Of a stretch of 47,554 bases of DNA, positions 24,109 to 31,932 are shown piece by piece (positions within the stretch are counted from its first letter, which is position 1; each line of letters starts with the position of its first letter). This DNA comes from Modestobacter caceresii. GTDB taxonomy: Bacteria; Actinomycetota; Actinomycetes; Mycobacteriales; Geodermatophilaceae. A program made the translations under genes and the position numbers. The stretch covers positions 70,130 through 117,683 of the forward strand of contig NZ_JPMX01000024.1 in NCBI RefSeq assembly GCF_000761485.1, written 5' to 3'. Under the pieces are notes generated by a model, which made no database searches, had not been told where the DNA came from, and saw only the letters and a list, made by a program, of their open reading frames with translations.

Positions 24109-24492
24109 GTGCTCATCGACTGCGACACCTGCACCGTCCGCGGTCACGGCTGCGACGACTGCGTCGTGACCGTCCTGCTGGGCGCCCCGCCGGACTGGCG
24201 GGGGAGCGCCCCGACCGTCGTGCCGCTCACGCGACGCCGGCCAGGGGTGTCCGCCGGCGTCCCGGCCGGTGAGGGCGTGCTGGTCGCCGGTGCCGCACCG
24301 GGGGAGGCGTCGGCCGACAGTGCGGGCGGGCCTGGCCAGGGCGTGGCCCAGGGCGTGGCCGAGGGGGCGCGCCCGGTCGTCGAGTGGGACGACGTGGAGG
24401 AGCAGGCCGTCCGGGCCTTGGCAGACTTCGGGCTGGTTCCGCCCTTGCGTCATCAGGATGCGTCGTCCCACGGAGACCGCCACGTGAGCTGA
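24109..24492 (+). CDS. Four-cysteine conserved actinobacterial protein (127 aa)
   Basis: The N-terminus carries two CxxC pairs, C5-C8 and C15-C18, in CDTCTVRGHGCDDC followed by VVTVLLG, a likely small zinc knuckle. A disordered Gly/Ala-rich middle follows, then a C-terminal helix (WDDVEEQAVRALADFGLVPPL) that appears conserved. I recall homologues next to the exonuclease and NlpC/P60 genes in other actinobacteria, without a function. The GTG start has AAGGAG about 8 nt upstream. A TACGGT hexamer at 24065-24070 may be its promoter. The stop codon is embedded in an inverted repeat. Confidence 0.8.
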   Translation: MLIDCDTCTVRGHGCDDCVVTVLLGAPPDWRGSAPTVVPLTRRRPGVSAGVPAGEGVLVAGAAPGEASADSAGGPGQGVAQGVAEGARPVVEWDDVEEQAVRALADFGLVPPLRHQDASSHGDRHVS

Positions 24493-24518
24493 CAAATCGC
24501 AACCCTGTGATTTGTCAG
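24489..24518 (+). terminator. Unusually A+T-rich 10-bp inverted repeat over the stop codon
   Basis: CTGACAAATC (24489-24498) pairs exactly with GATTTGTCAG (24509-24518), loop 10 nt. It contains the TGA stop of the four-cysteine gene. Its low G+C content stands out from every other hairpin in the window. It may be a terminator, but the perfect symmetry would also suit a protein operator upstream of the NlpC/P60 gene. Confidence 0.5.
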
Positions 24519-24539
24519 TTCCTGGGGTCATTTCGAGGT

Positions 24540-24702
24540 TTGACGGGGCTAGGTCTCGATCCGGTCACGGACATACGTTTGTCGTGTCCGAACGAGACGA
24601 AGTCGCCACAGAGGGTGACCTCGCTCGGGCACCGCCGGATCACCGACCCGTTCCACGGGTGGTGCGCCGCGGTCCGAGTGAGAGAAGTGGAGTCCGCCGC
24701 CC
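24540..24702 (+). promoter_or_regulatory. Structured 5' region of the NlpC/P60 gene (candidate RNA switch)
   Basis: TTGACG (24540-24545) is a possible -35. Downstream, GTCTCG (24553-24558) pairs with CGAGAC (24593-24598) around an inner stem CGGACA/TGTCCG (24568-24573 with 24585-24590). Alternatively GATCCGG (24558-24564) pairs with CCGGATC (24635-24641), sharing one base with the outer stem and the last base with the next hairpin, CACC-g-ACCCGT / ACGGGT-GGTG (24641-24664, loop TCC). The conserved GGGGTGAA-type core of the ydaO/c-di-AMP riboswitch, often found before such genes, is not seen. Confidence 0.4.
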
Positions 24703-25797
24703 GTGGCGAGCCCTCAGTCCCGCGCCCTGCCAGCATGGTCGACCCCCGCCGCCGACACCCCGGTGCACGCGCGCCCCGGCCGTATCGCCGGTCGGTTGGG
24801 CGTCGGGATCGTGGCAGTCGTCGCCGCGAGCCTGACGCTGGCGGTCCTGCCGGGCGATGCCGCCGCGGCTCCGGGCGACCAGGCCACCGAGGCGACCAGC
24901 CCGGAGCAGGCCACCCAGCTGGCGGCCGACGCGACCCACGAGCTGGAGGTCGTCACCGAGCAGTTCAACGAGGCGCAGGAGACGCTCCAACAGCAGCACG
25001 CAGCCGCAGCCGCCGCGGCACAGACGGTCGCCGAGGCGCAGGCCGCCCTGGCCGCCCTGGACGAGCAGGTGCGCCGGGTCGCCCGCAGTGCCTTCACCGG
25101 CGAGAACCTGTCCCGCTTCAACGCCCTGATGACCAGTGGGTCGCCGGACGAGTTCGTCTCCCAGGTGACCACCCTGGACAGCATCGCCGGGCACACGAAC
25201 GACGTCCTCGCCCAGGTGAGCGCGGCGGCGACTGCTGCTGCGCAGGCACAGGCGGAGGCGGAGGCGGCGGCCGCGGCCGCGGCCGAGACGCTGCAGGACG
25301 TCGCGACGCGGCAGCGCGACCTCACCTCCCGGGTCGACGACTACCAGGCTCAGTACGACGCCCTGACCGTCGTCCAGCAGGAGGAGGTGGTCGAGGAGCA
25401 CGCCGGGCCGGTGCTCGAGGCGCCGGTCGAGGTGGTGGCCACCAGTTCCTCGGCGCAGGTCGCCGTGGACACCGCCATGGCCCAGCTCGGTGATCCGTAC
25501 GTGTGGGCCGCCGGCGGCCCGGACGCCTTCGACTGCTCGGGCCTGACGCAGTACGCCTATGCGGCGGCGGGGGTGACCCTGCCGCACTCCAGCCGCCTCC
25601 AGTCCACGATGGGGACGGCGGTCTCACGGAGCGAGCTGCAGCCCGGCGACCTGGTCTTCTTCCGCAGCCCGGTGAGCCACGTGGGCATGTACATCGGCGG
25701 TGGCCAGATGGTGCACGCGGCCACGTTCGGCGTCCCGGTGCAGGTCACCAGCGTCGACATGGCCGGCTACGCCGGGGCGCGCCGCTTCCTCGGCTGA
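24703..25797 (+). CDS. Secreted NlpC/P60 peptidoglycan endopeptidase with coiled coil
   Basis: A 364-residue cell-wall hydrolase. A signal peptide (about 31-56, GVGIVAVVAASLTLAVLPG then AAA) leads to a long Ala/Gln/Glu-rich coiled coil (about 65-235), as in RipA/RipC-type proteins where it regulates access to the active site. The C-terminal NlpC/P60 domain has the full triad: C278 in FDCSGLTQYAY, H326 in SHVGMYIG and H338 in VHAATF. It probably cleaves D-Glu-mDAP bonds in peptide stems. It corresponds by position to Rv2190c. The GTG has GGAG about 11 nt upstream, a rather long spacing. Confidence 0.93.
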   Translation: MASPQSRALPAWSTPAADTPVHARPGRIAGRLGVGIVAVVAASLTLAVLPGDAAAAPGDQATEATSPEQATQLAADATHELEVVTEQFNEAQETLQQQHAAAAAAAQTVAEAQAALAALDEQVRRVARSAFTGENLSRFNALMTSGSPDEFVSQVTTLDSIAGHTNDVLAQVSAAATAAAQAQAEAEAAAAAAAETLQDVATRQRDLTSRVDDYQAQYDALTVVQQEEVVEEHAGPVLEAPVEVVATSSSAQVAVDTAMAQLGDPYVWAAGGPDAFDCSGLTQYAYAAAGVTLPHSSRLQSTMGTAVSRSELQPGDLVFFRSPVSHVGMYIGGGQMVHAATFGVPVQVTSVDMAGYAGARRFLG

Positions 25798-25840
25798 GCC
25801 GTCCGGTCCGGCCGTCCAGCCGGGTCACAGGCAGCCTGCC

Positions 25841-25846
25841 TAAGCT
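25841..25846 (+). promoter_or_regulatory. Leaderless -10 element of the mini-ORF/M48 transcript
   Basis: TAAGCT ends exactly 7 nt before the GTG at 25854, which opens an 11-codon frame. Confidence 0.5.
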
Positions 25847-25853
25847 CGGCGCC

Positions 25854-25889
25854 GTGCCCCTCCCGTCCGGTCCGCGAGCCCACGGATGA
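25854..25889 (+). CDS. Candidate leaderless 11-codon leader peptide
   Basis: GTG followed by ten codons and TGA encodes MPLPSGPRAHG. The GTG sits exactly where the -10 at 25841-25846 would place the 5' end of a leaderless mRNA. The stop overlaps the ATG of the M48 gene as ATGA, so ribosomes that load on the leaderless end could terminate and restart on the protease gene. The M48 start itself lacks a good Shine-Dalgarno sequence, since the purine-rich GAGGAGGAG lies just after its ATG. Short coding leaders on leaderless mRNAs are known in mycobacteria. No expression evidence. Confidence 0.45.
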   Translation: MPLPSGPRAHG

Positions 25890-27169
25890 GCCGAGGAGGA
25901 GCCGCCGGGTCCCGGCGCGTGGCGCTGCTGGTGGCGGCGGTGCTCGGTGCCGCGCTGGTCGCCGTGATCGCCGTGGCCACGCCGTGGGACGTGCTGCCCG
26001 TGCCGCCTGGCGGCCGCACCCCGGTCGATCCGGGCGCCGCGTTCGGCCCGGAGCAGGTGGCCCGGGCGGAGGCATTCACCGCAGCACTGCGCCCGGCCTC
26101 GCTGACCTCGCTGGTGCTGAGCCTGCTCGTCTCGGCGGTCTTCGGGCTCACCCGGGCCGGGGCGGCGACGGCGCGGGCCGTCGCCCGGCCGCTGGGCGGT
26201 GGCTGGGCCTGGCAGGTGCTGCTCGGCTCGCTCGCGATCCTGCTCGTCGGCCGGTTGGTGACCCTGCCGCTGTCGGCCTACGGCGAGGTGGTGCGGCGTC
26301 GCTACGGCCTGTCCACGCGCGGCTGGGACCTGTGGGCGCGCGACGTCGCCACCTCGTACGGGATCTCCGCCGGGTTGACCGCGCTGGGGCTGCTGGCCCT
26401 GGTCGCGCTCGCCCGGCGGGCCCCGCGCACCTGGTGGGCGTGGGCGGGCACGGCGGCCGCGGCCCTGGTCGTCATCGGGTCGTTCCTCTACCCCCTGGTG
26501 ATCGAGCCCGCGTTCAACCGCTTCGAGTCCATGCCCGCCGGTCCGCTGCGCACGGAGCTGATCGAGCTCGCCGATCGCAGTGGCACCCCGGTCGACGACG
26601 TGCTGGTCGCCGACGCCAGCCGGCGCACCACTGCGTTGAACGCCTACGTCTCCGGCTTCGGCTCCACCCGGCGGATCGTCGTCTACGACACCCTGCTGGA
26701 CCAGCGGCCCGACGAGGAGATCGTCTCGATCACCGCCCACGAGCTCGGGCACGTGGCGAACGACGACGTCCTCACCGGCACGCTGATCGGGGCGCTGGGC
26801 GCCGGGGCGGGCGTCGCGCTGCTGGGCTGGCTGCTCGGCTCGCCTCCGCTGCTCCGCCGGGCCGGCGCGGCGGGGCCAGGGGACGGGGCGGTGGTCGGCC
26901 TGCTGCTCCTGCTGCTCTCCCTCGGCACCCTGGCGTCGACGCCGGTGCAGAACCTGGTCTCCCGGCACATCGAGGCACGGGCGGACCTGCACGCGCTCGA
27001 CCTGACCCAGGACCCGAACTCCTTCGTGGCGGTGCAGCAGGCACTGGGGGGCGCCAACCTCAACGACCCCGATCCGCCCGCGATCTGGCAGTGGGCCTTC
27101 GGCTCGCACCCCACGGTGCCGCAGCGGATCGCCTTCGCCGCCGACTGGGTGGCGGTGCGCGACCGGTGA
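25886..27169 (+). CDS. M48 family (Ste24/HtpX-like) membrane metalloprotease
   Basis: A 427-residue polytopic zinc protease. The zinc site is HELGH (H285, E286, H289) with E363 in HIEARADLHAL as third ligand. At least four membrane helices precede the active site and more flank it; LYPLVIEPAFNRFE just before the soluble catalytic region is typical of the CAAX-protease-like Ste24 branch. It probably performs membrane protein quality control; prenyl processing is unlikely in bacteria. The ATG overlaps the stop of an 11-codon leader, and its stop overlaps the pimB start (GTGA), so expression is tied to both. Confidence 0.9.
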   Translation: MSRGGAAGSRRVALLVAAVLGAALVAVIAVATPWDVLPVPPGGRTPVDPGAAFGPEQVARAEAFTAALRPASLTSLVLSLLVSAVFGLTRAGAATARAVARPLGGGWAWQVLLGSLAILLVGRLVTLPLSAYGEVVRRRYGLSTRGWDLWARDVATSYGISAGLTALGLLALVALARRAPRTWWAWAGTAAAALVVIGSFLYPLVIEPAFNRFESMPAGPLRTELIELADRSGTPVDDVLVADASRRTTALNAYVSGFGSTRRIVVYDTLLDQRPDEEIVSITAHELGHVANDDVLTGTLIGALGAGAGVALLGWLLGSPPLLRRAGAAGPGDGAVVGLLLLLLSLGTLASTPVQNLVSRHIEARADLHALDLTQDPNSFVAVQQALGGANLNDPDPPAIWQWAFGSHPTVPQRIAFAADWVAVRDR

Positions 27170-28299
27170 GCGGGGACCGCACCCTGGTCGTCACCAACGA
27201 CTTCCCGCCCCGGCAGGGCGGCATCCAGACCTTCGTCGCCGCCCTGCTGGCCACCCGGCCGCCCGACTCGCTGGTCGTGCTGGCCTCGGACCACCCCGGC
27301 TCCGCCGCGTACGACGCCGCCCTGCCCTATCCGGTGGTGCGTGCTCCCACCGGCATGCTGCTGCCGACGCCGCGCGTCGCCCGGACCGCTGCCCGGCTGG
27401 TCCGCGAGCACGGCTGCCGGACGGCGTTCTTCGGCGCGGCGGCACCGCTGGGACTGCTGGCGCCGGCGCTGCGCCGGGCCGGGGTCGAGCGCCTGGTGGG
27501 GGCCACGCACGGCCACGAGACCGGCTGGGTGGCCCTGCCGGCGGCCAGGCAGCTCCTGCAGCGCATCGCCGGCGGGCTGGACGTGGTGACCTACATCAGC
27601 GAGTACACGCACGGGCGGCTGGCCCCGGCCCTCGGGGTGCGCACGGACCTGGCCCAGCTCTCGCCCGGGGTCGACGTCGACCGGTTCACCCCGGACGCCG
27701 ACGGGGCGCCCGTCCGGGAGCGGTACGGGCTCGGGGACGACCCGGTGGTGGTCTGCGTGTCCCGGCTCGTACCGCGCAAGGGGCAGGACCTGCTCGTCGA
27801 GGGCTGGGCGCAGGTGCTCGCCCGGCACCCGCGCGCCAAGCTGCTGCTGGTGGGCGGCGGTCCGCTGGAGCAGGCGCTGCGGCGCGCCGTCTCCGACCGG
27901 GGGCTGACCGGTTCCGTCGTCCTGACCGGGGGAGTGCCACCGGCGGACCTGCCGGCGTACTACGCAGCCGGGGACGTGTTCGCCATGCCCTGTCGCACCC
28001 GACGCGGTGGGCTGGACGTCGAGGGGCTGGGCATGGTGTTCCTGGAGGCGGCCGCCTGTGGCCGACCGGTCGTCGCCGGCACCTCGGGCGGGGCGCCGGA
28101 GACCGTCCGGGAAGGGGTGACGGGGCACGTGGTGGACCCGCGGTCGCCCGCCGCGGTCGCGGGCGTGCTGGCCGACCTGCTGGACGACCCGGCGCACGCC
28201 CGGGCGATGGGCGAGGCCGGCCGGGCGTGGGTCGAGCAGCGGTGGTCCTGGACGACGATCGCGTCGACCTTCGCCGACCTGCTCGACCCCGCGCGCTGA
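27166..28299 (+). CDS. pimB: GT4 glycosyltransferase, phosphatidylinositol mannoside mannosyltransferase type
   Basis: A 377-residue GT-B fold enzyme. The N-terminal domain has VVTNDFPPRQGGIQTF (donor-side Gly loop) and ATHGHE; the C-terminal domain has SRLVPRKG (Arg/Lys phosphate clamp near 203-205) and the GT4 EX7E motif, E286 and E294 in VEGLGMVFLEAAACG. Length and motifs fit PimB', which adds the second mannose to (acyl)-PIM1 from GDP-mannose at the inner face of the membrane. The position beside fadD15 and the NlpC/P60 gene matches Rv2188c. The GTG start overlaps the M48 stop. Other GT4 lipid glycosylations remain possible. Confidence 0.88.
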   Translation: MSGDRTLVVTNDFPPRQGGIQTFVAALLATRPPDSLVVLASDHPGSAAYDAALPYPVVRAPTGMLLPTPRVARTAARLVREHGCRTAFFGAAAPLGLLAPALRRAGVERLVGATHGHETGWVALPAARQLLQRIAGGLDVVTYISEYTHGRLAPALGVRTDLAQLSPGVDVDRFTPDADGAPVRERYGLGDDPVVVCVSRLVPRKGQDLLVEGWAQVLARHPRAKLLLVGGGPLEQALRRAVSDRGLTGSVVLTGGVPPADLPAYYAAGDVFAMPCRTRRGGLDVEGLGMVFLEAAACGRPVVAGTSGGAPETVREGVTGHVVDPRSPAAVAGVLADLLDDPAHARAMGEAGRAWVEQRWSWTTIASTFADLLDPAR

Positions 28300-28313
28300 G
28301 CGCGGGGCCGAGC
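28281..28313 (+). terminator. Terminator hairpin overlapping the pimB stop
   Basis: GCTCG-A-CCCCGCGC (28281-28294) pairs with GCGCGGGG-C-CGAGC (28300-28313), 13 pairs with one A/C mismatch and a 5-nt loop that contains most of the TGA stop. It lies between convergent pimB and fadD15. Confidence 0.7.
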
Positions 28314-28314
28314 A

Positions 28315-28361
28315 GCTCGACCGTCAGGCGCTACCGCGCTCGACCGTCAGGCGCTACCGCG
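28315..28361. repeat. 23-bp direct tandem duplication at the 3' end of fadD15
   Basis: Copies at 28315-28337 and 28338-28360 are identical (starting GCTCGACCGTCAGGCGCTAC), plus one extra base. The right copy contains the fadD15 TAG stop (28354-28356); the left copy is non-coding. It looks like a simple replication-slippage duplication. Confidence 0.9.
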
Positions 28362-30147
28362 TGTAGAGCGCCTCGACCTCGGTGCCGAACTGCTTCATCA
28401 CCACGGCCCGCTTGAGCTTCAGGCTCGGGGTGAGGGTGCCGTTGTCCTCGGTGAAGTCGTCGCTCAGCACCCGGAACTTCTTGATCGCCTCGGCCTGCGA
28501 GACGGCCTTGTTCGCCTCGGCGACCGCGGTGTCCAGCTCGGCCAGCAGCTCCGGGTCGTCGCGCAGCTGCTCGGGGGTGAGCGAGGTGTCCTTGCCCTGG
28601 GCCTTCAACCACGTCGGGAGCGCCTCGACGTCCAGGGTGACCAACGCGGCGATGAAGGGCCGCTGGTCGCCCACCACGAGGCACTGGCTGACCAGCTTGT
28701 GCGCCCGCAGCCGGTCCTCGAGCACGGCGGGGGCCACGTTCTTGCCGCCCGCGGTCACCAGGATCTCCTTCTTCCGCCCGGTGATGCGCAGGAAGCCCTG
28801 GGCGTCGAGCTCACCGATGTCGCCGGTGCGGAACCAGCCGTCGGCGTCGATGGCCTCCGTGGTGGCCTGCTCGTTCTTCCAGTACCCGCGCATGACGATC
28901 CCGCCGCGCAGCAGCACCTCGCCGTCGTCGGCGATCGCCGCATCGACGCCGGGCAGCGGGCGCCCGACGGTGCCGATGCGCAGCGCCGCGTCGTGGTTGA
29001 CGGCGGCGGCAGCCGTGGTCTCGGTCAGGCCGTAGCCCTCGAAGATCGTCACGCCGATGCCCCGGAAGAAGTGGCCGAGCCGCTCGCCCAGGGGGGCGCC
29101 GCCGGAGATGGCGCCGGCACAACGCCCGCCGAGGGCGGCGCGCAGCTTGCCGTAGACCAGCTTGTCGAACAGGGCGTGCTGCACCCGCAGCGCCAGCCCG
29201 GGGCCGCCGGTGTCCTGCGCGCGCGACCAGTCGACGGCCACCTCGGCAGCCCGGCCGAAGATCTTGCCCTTGCCGTCGGCCTCCGCCTTGGCCTTGGCGC
29301 CGTTGAACACCTTCTCGAAGACCCGGGGCACGGCCAGCACGAAGGTGGGCTGGAACCGGCCCAGGTCTCCCACCAGGTCCTTGATGTCGGGGGTGTGGCC
29401 GATGACCGTGCGGGTGTTGAGCGCCCCCACCTGCATGACGCGGGCCAGCACGTGGGCCAGCGGGATGAACAGCAGCAGCGAGCCGTCGGGGTTCATGAAC
29501 CGGCTCAGCAACGTCATGCCGTTGCGGATCTCGAACAGGAAGTTCGCGTGGGTCAGCTCGCAGCCCTTGGGCCGGCCGGTGGTGCCGCTGGTGTAGATGA
29601 GCGTGGCCAGGCTGTCGGCGGAGAGGCTGGCCCGCCGGGCGGTCAGCTCGCTGCCGGGCACGTCGGCGCCGGCGGCGGTCAGGGTGTCCAGCCCGCCGTC
29701 GTCGATCACCCACACCGGGCCCAGCTCGGGGGCCTCGGAGCGCACGGACTCCACGGTCGCGGCGTGCTCGGCGTTCTCCACCACGACCGCCCGCGCGCCG
29801 GCGTCGGAGAGGATCCAGGCGACCTGGTCGGCGCTGGAGGTCTCGTACATCGGGACGACGACGGCGCCGGCGGTCCAGATGGCGTAGTCGAGCACCGTCC
29901 ACTCGTAGCGGGTCCGGGCCATCAGCCCGACCCGGTCGCCGGCCTGCACGCCACCGGCGATCAGCCCCTTGGCGACACCGGCGACCTCGGCGGCGAACTC
30001 CGCGTAGGTGACGTCGACCCACTGACCGGCCTGTTGGCGCCGCAGCCCGACCTCGTCGGGGTGCTCGGCCGCGTTCGTGGCGACCATGTCCGTCAGGGCG
30101 TCTCCGGGCCCCACGCTGGCGGTTGGGGGAACGCTCAGTTCGCGCAC
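28354..30147 (-). CDS. fadD15: Long-chain fatty acid-CoA ligase (FadD15-type AMP-dependent synthetase)
   Basis: A 597-residue adenylate-forming enzyme that activates long-chain fatty acids to acyl-CoA. Visible are the P-loop IYTSGTTGRPKGCELTHANF (184 onward), the GYGLTETT acyl-adenylate motif, DGWFRTGDIGELD and the C-terminal ITGRKKEILVTAGGKNVAP hinge. Length is close to the roughly 600 residues of Mycobacterium FadD15, which lies beside pimB as here. The GTG at 30147 has AGAGG six nt upstream and gives the family N-terminus. Convergent with pimB. Substrate chain length is not readable from the sequence. Confidence 0.94.
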   Translation of the reverse strand: MRELSVPPTASVGPGDALTDMVATNAAEHPDEVGLRRQQAGQWVDVTYAEFAAEVAGVAKGLIAGGVQAGDRVGLMARTRYEWTVLDYAIWTAGAVVVPMYETSSADQVAWILSDAGARAVVVENAEHAATVESVRSEAPELGPVWVIDDGGLDTLTAAGADVPGSELTARRASLSADSLATLIYTSGTTGRPKGCELTHANFLFEIRNGMTLLSRFMNPDGSLLLFIPLAHVLARVMQVGALNTRTVIGHTPDIKDLVGDLGRFQPTFVLAVPRVFEKVFNGAKAKAEADGKGKIFGRAAEVAVDWSRAQDTGGPGLALRVQHALFDKLVYGKLRAALGGRCAGAISGGAPLGERLGHFFRGIGVTIFEGYGLTETTAAAAVNHDAALRIGTVGRPLPGVDAAIADDGEVLLRGGIVMRGYWKNEQATTEAIDADGWFRTGDIGELDAQGFLRITGRKKEILVTAGGKNVAPAVLEDRLRAHKLVSQCLVVGDQRPFIAALVTLDVEALPTWLKAQGKDTSLTPEQLRDDPELLAELDTAVAEANKAVSQAEAIKKFRVLSDDFTEDNGTLTPSLKLKRAVVMKQFGTEVEALYTR

Positions 30148-30306
30148 GCCGTCCTCTCTGTCCTGCCCGGCCGGGGGCTCCGTCGCCCCGCCGCTCCGGA
30201 CCAGGGTCCGGGGCCAATCTAGTCCGCGCGGCCACCGCGCAGTAGCCGAGCGGCCCGTGCGGGGGAGGAGGCCCGGGAGGAGGCCAGGCCGGGGGTGGGC
30301 AGCGAC

Positions 30307-30312
30307 TACCCT
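30307..30312 (+). promoter_or_regulatory. Leaderless -10 element of the SRPBCC-glucokinase operon
   Basis: TACCCT ends exactly 7 nt before the ATG at 30320; no Shine-Dalgarno sequence is present. Confidence 0.5.
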
Positions 30313-30319
30313 CCGCCCC

Positions 30320-30751
30320 ATGGCTGACCAGTCCACCCAGTCGATCGTCATCGACGCGCCTGCCGCCGAGGTCATGACCGTGATCGCCGACTTCCCGGCC
30401 TACCCGTCGTGGGTGTCGGCAGCCAAGCAGGTGGAGGTGCTCGAAACCGGAGCGGACGGGCGCGCCCGCCGGGTCCACTTCGTGCTCGACGCCGGTGCGG
30501 TCCAGGACGACTACGTCCTGGACTACACGTGGGACGACGACCGCCGGGTCGACTGGACGCTGGTGCAGGGCCAGATGCAGAAGCAGCAGGACGGGTCCTA
30601 CTCCCTGTCCGATTCCGGGGACCGCACCACCGTCACGTACTCCATCACGATCGACCTCTCGATCCCGATGCTCGGGATGATCAAGCGCAAGGCCGAGAAG
30701 GTCATCCTCGACACCGCGCTCAAGGAGCTCAAGAAGCGCGTCGAGGGCTGA
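30320..30751 (+). CDS. SRPBCC/START-like small protein (TB16.3 type)
   Basis: A 143-residue single-domain helix-grip fold protein with a hydrophobic ligand cavity. The pattern SIVIDAPAAEVMTVIADFPA followed by YPSWV, a run of beta strands, and a final amphipathic helix ending LKELKKRVEG is typical of polyketide cyclase/START-like proteins. It matches the position of Rv2185c. The bound ligand is unknown; lipids are likely given fadD15 next door. First gene of a four-gene rightward operon, with its TGA overlapping the next ATG by one base. Confidence 0.9.
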   Translation: MADQSTQSIVIDAPAAEVMTVIADFPAYPSWVSAAKQVEVLETGADGRARRVHFVLDAGAVQDDYVLDYTWDDDRRVDWTLVQGQMQKQQDGSYSLSDSGDRTTVTYSITIDLSIPMLGMIKRKAEKVILDTALKELKKRVEG

Positions 30752-31932
30752 TGCGCGCCGTGCAGGTCCTCCTCGTGACCGGCCCCGGTGGCGCCGGCAG
30801 CTCCACCGTCGCCGCGGCCACCGCCGCCCGGCTGGCCGAGGCCGGTTCCCGGTGCGTGCTGCTCACCGGCCAGCCCGTCGGGATCGCCGACCTGGCCGAC
30901 CGGGTGACCGTCGACGTCGTCAGCCCCCAGCCCGCGCTGGAGGAGCTCTGGGACCGGCACGCCGGTCAGCTGGCCGACGCACTGCCGTTGCTCACCGTGC
31001 CGCCGGCCTCCTCGGTCGTCCCGCTCCCCGGGGTCGCCGAGTTCGCGCTGCTCGCCGCCCTGGCCGGGCACCTCCGCGACAGGGACACCGACGTCGTCGT
31101 GCTGGACCCCGGCCCGACGGCGACGGCGACGGCCCTGCTCGGCCTCCCCGGGGCGCTGCGGTGGTGGCTGGCGCAGGCCGCGCCGACCCGGCTCCGGGTG
31201 CTCGCCACGCTGCGGGCGGCCGCCACCCCGGGCCGCGCCGGGGTCACCGCCGGGCTGCTCGCCGGCGCCGCGGCGACGGAGGAACTGCTGGACGCGGTGG
31301 CGCTGGCCGACCCCGCCCGCACCGCTGTCCACCTGGTGCTGCGCCCCGACGCAGCCGCGGCAGAGCACGTGCGGAACGCGGCCACGGCACTGGGCGTCCA
31401 CGGTCAGCGGATCGCCTCGGTCACCGTCTCCCGGCTGCTCCCGGGCGGCTCGGGGGAGTGGTGGCAGCAGCGGGCCGCGGCGCAGGAGCAGGCGGTCCAC
31501 TCGGTGCGCGCGCTGCTGGGGCCGGTGCGGGAGGTGGCCGAGGCCGCGGTCCCGCCCGCCGGTGTCGCCGACCTCCTCGCGCTGGGCGCCGCCGTCCCCG
31601 AGACCGCGGTGCAGCCGCTCACCCGGGCCGTGCCCCGCCGGGTGGGCGGCGAGTGGTTGCTCGACGTGCCGCTGCCCTTCACCCGCCGCGGCGAGGTGGA
31701 GCTGACCCGCTGGGCCGACGACCTCGTGGTCACCGCGGGCGGGGTGCGCCGGTCGCTCGCGCTGGACGCACTGCTCCGCCGGTGCACGGTCTCCGGCGGG
31801 GCGCTGACCGATCCGGGCACCGCCCGCGCGGTGCTGGAGGTGCGCTTCGTCCCCGACCCGGACCAGTGGCCGGCCGGGCTGCTGGCCGTCGGCGCCACGG
31901 CGGGTGCGCCGGCCGAGGGGGGCGGGGCATGA
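30751..31932 (+). CDS. ArsA/ParA-like SIMIBI protein with degenerate Walker A
   Basis: A 393-residue protein of the ArsA-like family (Rv2184c position). It opens with a strand and P-loop-like stretch VLLVTGPGGAGSSTVAAATA, but both lysines of the canonical GKGGVGKT are gone (P12 and S17), so ATP binding by the usual mechanism is doubtful. Later the fold continues with a Walker B-like VVVLDPGPTATAT and a C-terminal region resembling the ArsA all-beta HSP20-like domain (LLDVPLPFTRRGEVELTRW then DDLVVTAGGVRR). It overlaps both neighbours (TGATG and ATGA). The role may be regulatory or scaffolding; no arsenic genes are nearby. Confidence 0.8.
   Translation: MRAVQVLLVTGPGGAGSSTVAAATAARLAEAGSRCVLLTGQPVGIADLADRVTVDVVSPQPALEELWDRHAGQLADALPLLTVPPASSVVPLPGVAEFALLAALAGHLRDRDTDVVVLDPGPTATATALLGLPGALRWWLAQAAPTRLRVLATLRAAATPGRAGVTAGLLAGAAATEELLDAVALADPARTAVHLVLRPDAAAAEHVRNAATALGVHGQRIASVTVSRLLPGGSGEWWQQRAAAQEQAVHSVRALLGPVREVAEAAVPPAGVADLLALGAAVPETAVQPLTRAVPRRVGGEWLLDVPLPFTRRGEVELTRWADDLVVTAGGVRRSLALDALLRRCTVSGGALTDPGTARAVLEVRFVPDPDQWPAGLLAVGATAGAPAEGGGA

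Noticed and set aside
24519-24702. A ydaO-type c-di-AMP riboswitch before the NlpC/P60 gene.
   Set aside because: Position fits, but the conserved core (GGGGTGAA-like and GGGGA blocks) is not visible; reported only as an unnamed structured leader.
28315-28361. Possible phage or element attachment site from the exact direct repeat.
   Set aside because: The copies are adjacent with nothing between them and there is no integrase or tRNA nearby.
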